Assembly (NCBI GenBank): GCA_934045905.1
Contig: OW203769.1
Coordinates: forward strand, 2,309,202-2,373,201
Direction: 5' to 3'
DNA length: 64,000 nucleotides
From: Leuctra nigra
Lineage: Eukaryota > Arthropoda > Insecta > Plecoptera > Leuctridae
Below, piece by piece: positions 57,721-64,000 of this stretch. Every line of letters begins with the position of its first letter. Position 1 is the first letter of the stretch. Below the pieces are notes generated by a model that made no database searches, was not told the origin of the DNA, and was given only the letters and a program-made list of their open reading frames with translations. Made by a program: the position numbers and the translations under genes.

Positions 57721-57984
57721 TTTTTGGTCTGGGGCTTAACGTCGCACTGCTCTGCAGCGAGGCTGATGGCGACGGATGAATGATTATGATGATGATTGGG
57801 AGATGATGGTGAAGAGTATGTAAGGATGGTAGGGGGTATGGCCTATTAGTAGGGTACCTTCCCAGCATTTGCCTGTCGACTGAGGGAATACCACGAAAAA
57901 AAATCAGTCAGGAAGGACGGCCGCGGGAATCGAACCCGGGCCTCCGGAATACAAGTTCAGAGCATTACCACTCAGCCATACCTG
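57721..57984 (-). repeat. tRNA-derived SINE, copy 3
   Basis: Same SINE as 1809-2086: on plus it runs from a T run through ggggcttaacgtcgcactgc, cctattagtagggtacc and ggacggccgcgggaatcgaa to the tRNA-like head ending near ccactcagccat. It is complete and uninterrupted, but I see no clear target-site duplication. The 80-codon ORF overlapping it is a translation of the SINE. Confidence 0.8.
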
Positions 57985-58200
57985 ACTGGATGTTGTCTAT
58001 AAAGAAGTCTTCTCGATGGTTTTATATTTACTGTCGTTAGTCACACGCCCCTGAACGCACGCTGCAGTACACGCCTGTATTGCGGGCTGCATCCAGGGGC
58101 AATCCCGGCTCCTCCACCCCAAAGCGCGAGCGATTTTGCCGCTTGTTGGAGGCGTTTTTTGTTGATATGATTGGTGACAAAACGGGTTGTCGAAATGATT

Positions 58201-58430
58201 TGAAATTTTAATCATGATTAGAACAAAGACAAACTTAGGGTTATCACTTGGTACATTTTTAATCTTTTGGTTTGTTAATTAGTAATAATTAGTTAATTTT
58301 TTTGAAAAATGGTATATTTTCTTGTCTCGCTGGTTACCGTATAAAATTTAATTTGATGTTAATGTGTCCAAGTGATAACCCTTAGTTTTTTTTTATCTAA
58401 TCATGATTAAAAATTTGAGATCAATTGGTT
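58201..58430. mobile_element. foldback (MITE-like) element, intact copy
   Basis: aatcatgattagaacaaaga and cttagggttatcacttgg on the left are mirrored by ccaagtgataacccttag and ctaatcatgattaa on the right. It is the uninterrupted version of 1755-2260 and shows what that copy was before the SINE inserted. Confidence 0.72.
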
Positions 58431-58434
58431 ATCG

Positions 58435-58620
58435 GGTCTGGTCTCCAATCGTATCGGAAATTTCATAGATTTTACCTTATTTTAATAACGGCGCCTTATT
58501 AACAATGCAAGAAGTCAAAATGTAAAAGTTCTACGAATAAACAATCAGACAGATCATGTGAACATCCTATGAATGTAACACCCACGTATGAAACAATTTT
58601 TCTCTCTCAATTTTCTAAAA
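58435..58620 (+). repeat. dispersed repeat, relative of 15640-15790 and 39580-39710
   Basis: ggtctccaatcgta is followed by caagaagtcaaaatgtaaaa, cagacagatcatgtgaacat and tttctctctcaatttt. The order is as at 39570-39710 and the 3' part as at 15645-15760. Confidence 0.6.
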
Positions 58621-59620
58621 CGGCCAAGCACTAGTTTCACCTTAATTTGTTTCCTTTGTGAGCCGTGATGTACGGGAGAAACTCGAGGGAACTCTTCTCG
58701 GTTCTCGGGGAACTCTTGACGGGGTGTCAGAGGTCATGAAATGGTCAAAGATACAATTAATGTCAGTTTCTGTGATGACCAAGATGAAATGGTCTGATGT
58801 TGATGTGGGACTTAGAAACAACGCACTGCAATTGCGGGTGAGCCCAGGGCTAGGGGGGCCCGAACATTTGGATTGAAAGAATATCATTAAACCAAAAATA
58901 TCGGTATTCGATAATAATGAAAATAGTAGAAAATTAATCATTTAACTGATGAAAGTGACCAAAATTTGTGTTTAAATCGCTTTAAAATGCACTATTTATA
59001 TAAAGCAAAATTCAAATATTCAAATTATAGTTCAAAATTAAAATTAAAAATTCATACCAGAATCACGTTTTATTATATATGTTAACGGTATAGGCAACTA
59101 AAAAATTTGTGGCCCCTGAAAAACATCCTGCGGGGGGTGGGGGGAGGGGAGGAAATATGAAGGTACGCACTAAAAAAACGTTGATTGTGGGAAGCCTCGC
59201 TTAACTACGCCTTACACAGAGCGTTGATAAACGCAAATCAATTTTCTCCGCTTTGGATTCTTTTCCCCATAACTGCGGCAGATTGTCGAACCAGTGAGAA
59301 GTTCTCAAGCTGTCAATAACCTCTGCAGCGAAGATAGATGAAAATGCAGTGCAATCGTCGAGTCTCCATAACACATTCTTATCTGCAGTTAATTGAGTTG
59401 TCAAGAGATGGCGTTCCCATCGCGAATCAGGTCGACTCTGTCATTAACTTCTTCTGAGTCTCCAGGAAGCGCAATCACGGCTTCCCAGATGCACACGTCG
59501 GCACTTCATCGGGGTATATCGAGATATAAGACGTCATTGCACTTCGATATGACGTCATAACGAGATTGCAGCGGAGGATGAGGTGATTGGATGGGGATCT
59601 TGGCTCCATTGCCATTTCAT
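58621..59620. other. intergenic, no gene recognised
   Basis: AT-rich with a G-rich patch ctgcggggggtggggggagg near 59128. The overlapping 72- and 99-codon ORFs at 58642-58941 are antisense to each other and neither shows a domain. Confidence 0.4.
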
Positions 59621-59623
59621 TGC

Positions 59624-60105
59624 GCGCCAATATTACAAATAAATAACATTCCATATTTTCACCCAAGATTCTCTGATGACCTGGCTTCATCGCCCGCCAA
59701 TCCTCGGACTCAAAACGTTCCATATTTTCAAACGAGATTCTCTGATGTCCTGGCTTCATCGCCCGCCAATCCTCGGACTCAAAACATTCCATATTTTCAA
59801 ACGAGATTCTCTGATGTCCTGGCTTCATTGCCTGCCAATCCTCGGACTCAAAACGTTCCATATTTTCAAATGAGCTGCTCTGATGTCCTGGCTTCATCGC
59901 CCGCCAATCCTCGGACTCAAAACATTCCATATTTTCAAATGAGCTGCTCTGATGTCCTGGCTTCATCGCCCGCCAATCCTCGGACTCAAAACATTCCATA
60001 TTTTCAAATGAGCTGCTCTGATGTCCTGGCTTCATCGCCCGCCAATCCTCGGCCTCAAAACATTCCATATTTTCAAACGAGCTGCTCTGATGTCCTGGCT
60101 TCATC
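59624..60105. repeat. 69-bp minisatellite, seven units
   Basis: The unit starts cccgccaatcctcggactca and ends cctggcttcatcg. Unit starts at 59693, 59762, 59831, 59900, 59969 and 60038 are exactly 69 bp apart, with a divergent first unit before them. 69 is 23 codons, so ORFs of about 200 codons run across it on both strands (59591-60184 plus, 59475-60104 minus); these are period artefacts. A diverged single unit occurs at about 60396-60450. Two subtypes alternate in blocks (cgagattctc versus tgagctgctc). Confidence 0.92.
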
Positions 60106-62685
60106 CAGTAACGTACCTTACTTCAGATTTCGCCCCCTCCCCCCCTCCCCCAAGGATTTGTTTAAGGGCCTTCCTGTTTTTTAAATTGCCGATTCCGTTA
60201 ACATTTTCTTGCGTAATTTGATCATTCTAATTATTTTATGACACTTTACAGTGATTTTAACGTGATTTAAAATCATATTTTGGTCGATTTGATCATCATT
60301 ATTAATCAAATATTTTCATTACTATCTATCATTGATAGTTTTGGATTTTATAGTATTGGTTCGATCCAAATTTTCACCCCCCCCCCCCCTGCAGTGGCTT
60401 CATCGCCTGCCAGTCCTCTTACTCAAAACATTCCATATTTCCAACCTCCTTCCCTTAGGCCTCACTCTCGACCCGCTGCATAATTCCCCAACTCTTGTCG
60501 CTAATTTGCTATTTTCCCCGCGTCTCCGCGCAAGATTCTTGTAAAACTCAATGAATCCTCCGGGATGCTGTGCAATCAAGATCACGTGTAATTGAATCGC
60601 CCGGACGATGTCTTAAGAACCGGCGCTTGAAGTTATCAGATCGCCGGTGACGTCACTCTTGTCTTTGCCCTTCCGACGAGCGTTATGGAGGTAAACATTT
60701 ACAGCGCGTCTTAACTAGGCCCTTTTTATTCAAGGAAGTTTAATTTATATGGATTAGAGCCATGGAGATAGAAAGTACAGAGGGGGGTGTTTGCTGGAGG
60801 CAAAAATGTTTCGTTGTAGGTCACTTCCTGATGAAGCATCAGGAATGAATCTGATGAAGCATTTAGATTGTGTGTTTACATATTATTTTTTTTAGAAATA
60901 ATATCTGATGGTCAAGGAAAATGGATTGTTAATTTTGGCTCGAAAAAATAATCTATTTTTTAAATGTTAACTCCTGTGAGTGTTGTTAATTTCCTACATT
61001 CAGGGCGACTGTTAAATTAGTTGTTAACTCTATAATTTATTATGACTGTATTTCCTGGTAACAACGACAACATGATATGGATTGACCACTTTAATAGACT
61101 GTTTAAATTAAATCAATACTTTAACAAGGTATCGAACCTTTTTTTTGTTTACTTGTAAAGATATCAAAAAAATTCTAAAGTTATCAGTAAATAAATGTAA
61201 TTTTATTTTATGATAATTATTTAATTTTTTATGTATTATTGGTTACAAAATACCGAACGCATTTTATTACAACTGGACTGAAAATATTACATATGTTCTC
61301 ACCAAGTAATAGCATACTAAATAAGTTATATATAATAATACTAATAACTTAATAACAAAGCTCACTTTGACATTTGCAGACTACGGAATTCTGCCTTAAA
61401 ATATGTATTTCGTTGTTGCTTCATTTTAAGAATTTGGTGTGATAATTTTGCTAAATTTCGAGACATTCAGAGTTAAATTTCAGTTATTTCCCAATAATTT
61501 ACGTTGAAGGTGTCCAATAATTTTATATACGTTTAGTTACAGCTCTGACTTTTGAGAATTCGGTATTAGTTTTATTAATGGACTAAGCTATTTTAATTAT
61601 TTATTACATTTCTCATCATTTGAACGGTTGAACAATTTTGAAGATATTTAGAAAATATTATTTCCAACGATTACGATCGAGTTGAGCCGACTCTTAAAAT
61701 GAAAGTAAAACTGCCGAAGCTCAAAACAGCAGTGGTTTTCTTGACATCAATGTTTGACAGTCCAACATCATATGTAGAACTTGTTGAAAAGACTGCCATC
61801 GTCAATACAGATGATTGAGAGTAACACAGTTTTTAAACAAAGTACGCACACATTTTTAATATCATTGCAAAAACCTAATCAAGATCTCATTAGTGTGTGA
61901 ATTTCCTCTTGTATTTTGTGATATTATGTTGACTACTAAACTGAAAAAGTTAATTTTATATCTTTTTAGTGACTCGTTGTGTTTTATTTTTGTGTTGTGC
62001 ATTCAATAAAAAAAAAACTATAACAATATATAAAAAATATATTCCCACCTCTATGTATTGTGAGAGTGACTCTTCACTTCCAGCACGAATTATTCTCTTA
62101 AAATCGATCACAGACGGAAACTCAAATGGCAAGCTGCTTGACGCAACTCTTTTCGCTTATTTACGAGTAGAAAGAGCTTACTACTTGATCACTGCTTCCA
62201 CGATGTCCAATTGCTAGGACGGAAAGTATAAGCCTCTTGGAGGGACAAGAGACACAAGAAATCTCTATCATAACATAACGTCACAGCGCACTATTTATTA
62301 CAACTGGGAAATACTGAACGCCATGATACCGAAAAGTAAACACTGATTTGGCTTCAAATACCATGTTTACACGCTATGACAGCTGCCAGATAAATGCGGT
62401 TATTAGCCGGTTAGCTGCTATCTGTGTTGTGATTGAGCTGGCGGTTGGTTTGTTTACATCAGCTGTTTTTATCTGGGGTTTGGCGGTCGAGGTGGATTTC
62501 ACGTCAGTGTGCACCTGATGAAGAAGAGAGAAACATCTTCGAATATTGTGTGGTTTTATATTTTAATTGTTTAACAATACCGAAGTGAGTCCAAAGATAA
62601 TGGTAGGTATGTGGGTATATGTCAAGGGATTCTCTGCTGTTCTGATCATCTCGCTATGTATCAAAGTCGCTTGAACTCGAAGGAA
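60106..62685. other. intergenic, no gene recognised
   Basis: C runs at 60130-60150 and 60377-60389. Near 62515 a CTGATGA with a 5-bp stem and GAAT resembles a hammerhead ribozyme core but lacks GAAA. The 82-codon ORF at 61969-62217 has no domain. Otherwise AT-rich. Confidence 0.4.
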
Positions 62686-63142
62686 AACTTGGGGATAACA
62701 TTTCCTAAAGATCGTTATAACTTTCGAACCATTCAAATTACGAAAAATGTTAAAAGCAATCAACATATTTAATTTTTGAGTGGACTTTATCAATTTTAAT
62801 CACAATATTGGTGCACAAACTCGACTGAAAGCTAAAATATCCCTACTTTTTCAGCTTTATGTTGAATTTGTGCACATACATTGTGTTTAAATATTCGTGA
62901 TAGGTATTTATTAGGTCCACTAAAAAATTAGATGTGTTTGAAATATGGTTTTTTCTGATAACCTCAGATCTAGGTGGATGTGAATAAATACCAACTGATT
63001 TTCTTGAGTGGGATTCGGACCCACGATCTTCCGATATCCAGTCAGATGCTCTACCAACTGAGCTACCAAGGCAGTTAATTTTTTTTTAAATTTAATGGTC
63101 AAAAGTTATAACGATATTTATGAAATGTTATCCCCAATGTTA
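62686..63142. repeat. nested foldback containing a tRNA-like sequence
   Basis: Outer arms cttggggataacatttccta (62686) and its mirror near 63142 (aaatgttatccccaatg) extend about 50 bp. A second pair lies inside (ttgagtggactttatc near 62776 / ggtccactaaaaaatta near 62915; gtgcacaaa near 62811 / atttgtgcacat near 62866). The tRNA-like sequence at 63001-63072 sits between the inner hairpin and the right outer arm. Confidence 0.6.
63001..63072 (-). pseudogene. tRNA-like sequence, probably a SINE head
   Basis: Read on minus: acceptor GCCTTGG with 5 of 7 pairs to TCAAGAA, D arm GCTC-AGTTGGTA-GAGC, anticodon stem TCTGA/TCGGA with loop CTGGATA, perfect T stem GTGGG/CCCAC with loop TCCGAAT. A box (tagctcagttgg) and B box (gggtccgaatccc) are good. 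The anticodon would be GGA (Ser), but there is no long variable arm and the outer acceptor pairs fail, so a tRNA-derived repeat is more likely than a working gene. Confidence 0.6.
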
Positions 63143-63596
63143 TAACCTGCGAGTGCAGCCGACTCTTAAGCTGGGCTTTTGTTAAATGATACTGTTTAAT
63201 GTTTGTTAAAAACAATATCACGATATTTTCTCCGCGGAAAACTTTATTCACAGTAATTTAATAAAGTTCCTGAAGGCATGTTTTTTCGCAAATTAACTTT
63301 CCCACTTTGGATTGATGGTGGATCAAACAATTTTCATTATATCCTGGTCGGGAAAAAAGTTTCCGCAAATAATGATATTAATTTAGCCCCATCCCCACCA
63401 AAACAGCTCCGTATTCAAAATTTCGCTTTCAAGATAGCTAGGAATTGATGACAAAAGTTTTGACGTCACAGCCAGGGGGTTGGGGGAGGGGGGAGGGGAC
63501 TTGTAAAATAGCAGCCAACTCTGAGCACAAAGCGAAATCGCGAGACAAGATGAAATATTCGCAACGACATTTGCTGGCGGCCCCCCGCAGTGTCGC
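63143..63596. other. intergenic, no gene recognised
   Basis: Contains a G-rich tract at about 63475-63500 and no supported gene. Confidence 0.4.
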
Positions 63597-64000
63597 ATCG
63601 CCTATCATATGGCACCTGTCATATGAGGTAGATCCTGGGGTCTTGGTGATCAGAAGATCGCCTATCATATGGCACCTGTCATATGAGGTAGATCCTGGGG
63701 TCTTGGTGATCAGAAGATCGCCTATCATATGGCACCTGTCATATGAGGTAGATCCTGGGGTCTTGGTGATCAGAAGATCGCCTATCATATGGCACCTGTC
63801 ATATGAGGTAGATCCTGGGGTCTTGGTGATCAGAAGATCGCCTATCATATGGCACCTGTCATATGAGGTAGATCCTGGGGTCTTGGTGATCAGAAGATCG
63901 CCTATCATATGGCACCTGTCATATGAGGTAGATCCTGGGGTCTTGGTGATCAGAAGATCGCCTATCATATGGCACCTGTCATATGAGGTAGATCCTGGGG
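63597..64000. repeat. 60-bp satellite, at least 6.7 identical units, continues past the window
   Basis: The unit starts cctatcatatggcacctgtc and ends tcttggtgatcagaagatcg. Six full copies (63601-63960) and 40 bases of a seventh are identical base for base. The true length is unknown because the window ends inside the array. Each unit holds a small hairpin, tcatatg-gcacctg-tcatatga. 60 bp is 20 codons, giving a repeating minus-strand frame that is not called as a gene. Confidence 0.96.

Noticed and set aside
59475..60184. About 200-codon ORFs on both strands
   Set aside because: They arise from the 69-bp (23-codon) minisatellite. Both strands are open with no domain or unique sequence.
62515..62545. 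Hammerhead ribozyme
   Set aside because: CTGATGA and a 5-bp stem are present, but the second core strand is GAAT instead of GAAA and no helix III/I pairing was found.
63001..63072. Functional tRNA-Ser gene
   Set aside because: The anticodon would be GGA, but there is no long variable arm and two outer acceptor pairs are broken.
63438..63968. 176-codon ORF with a 20-residue repeat
   Set aside because: It is a translation of the perfect 60-bp satellite, and its non-repeat part shows no domain.

Overview
The window looks like nuclear DNA of an invertebrate animal, most likely an insect. The background is AT-rich, there is no bacterial-style gene packing, and no host protein-coding exon could be recognised. 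Jockey-type LINEs, tRNA-derived SINEs, hAT-like and other terminal-inverted-repeat elements, and megasatellite arrays make up nearly everything that can be named. A sap-feeding hemipteran would fit the dispersed repeats, but that is only an impression and no species is assigned.

Layout. 1-4620 is mostly unassigned AT-rich DNA, with an old foldback element split by a SINE (1755-2260). 4622-6757 is a palindrome with 650-base arms between two direct GC-rich repeats. 8437-12936 is a full-length Jockey-clade LINE with two intact ORFs and a perfect 15-bp target-site duplication. 13384-14528 is a SINE split by an 853-bp hAT-like element. 15908-26652 is a satellite of exactly 76 tandem 141-bp units. 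27247-28296 is a tandem pair of 519-bp foldback elements. 30111-36871 is a second satellite of about 117 units of 58 bp. 36998-41647 holds two copies of one long-TIR MITE family and a smaller inverted repeat. 44541-47569 is an inverted-repeat element carrying a 5'-truncated second LINE. 47840-48760 and 52967-57128 belong to one repeat family built around a CRE-ETS-YY1-like sequence module. 57721-58560 repeats the SINE and foldback family of 1.8-2.3 kb. 59624-60105 is a 69-bp minisatellite. 62686-63142 is a foldback containing a tRNA-like sequence. 63597-64000 is the start of a perfect 60-bp satellite that runs off the window.

How it fits together. The only credible protein-coding genes are retrotransposon genes. 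ORF1 (Gag-like, three zinc knuckles) and ORF2 (APE endonuclease plus reverse transcriptase) form one replication unit that could still be active, and could also supply reverse transcriptase to the SINEs. The very long open frames in the tandem arrays follow from repeat period and GC-rich composition and are not called as genes. The nested insertions (SINE in MITE, hAT in SINE, LINE in TIR element) give a relative order of events.

The observations most worth following are the GC-rich satellites, in which each of 76 units carries a perfect TGACGTCA octamer; the repeated CRE-ETS-YY1-like module; the 3.1-kb inverted-repeat element with hairpin ends and an internal tRNA-like sequence; and a histone-type 3' stem-loop just beyond the 141-bp array.
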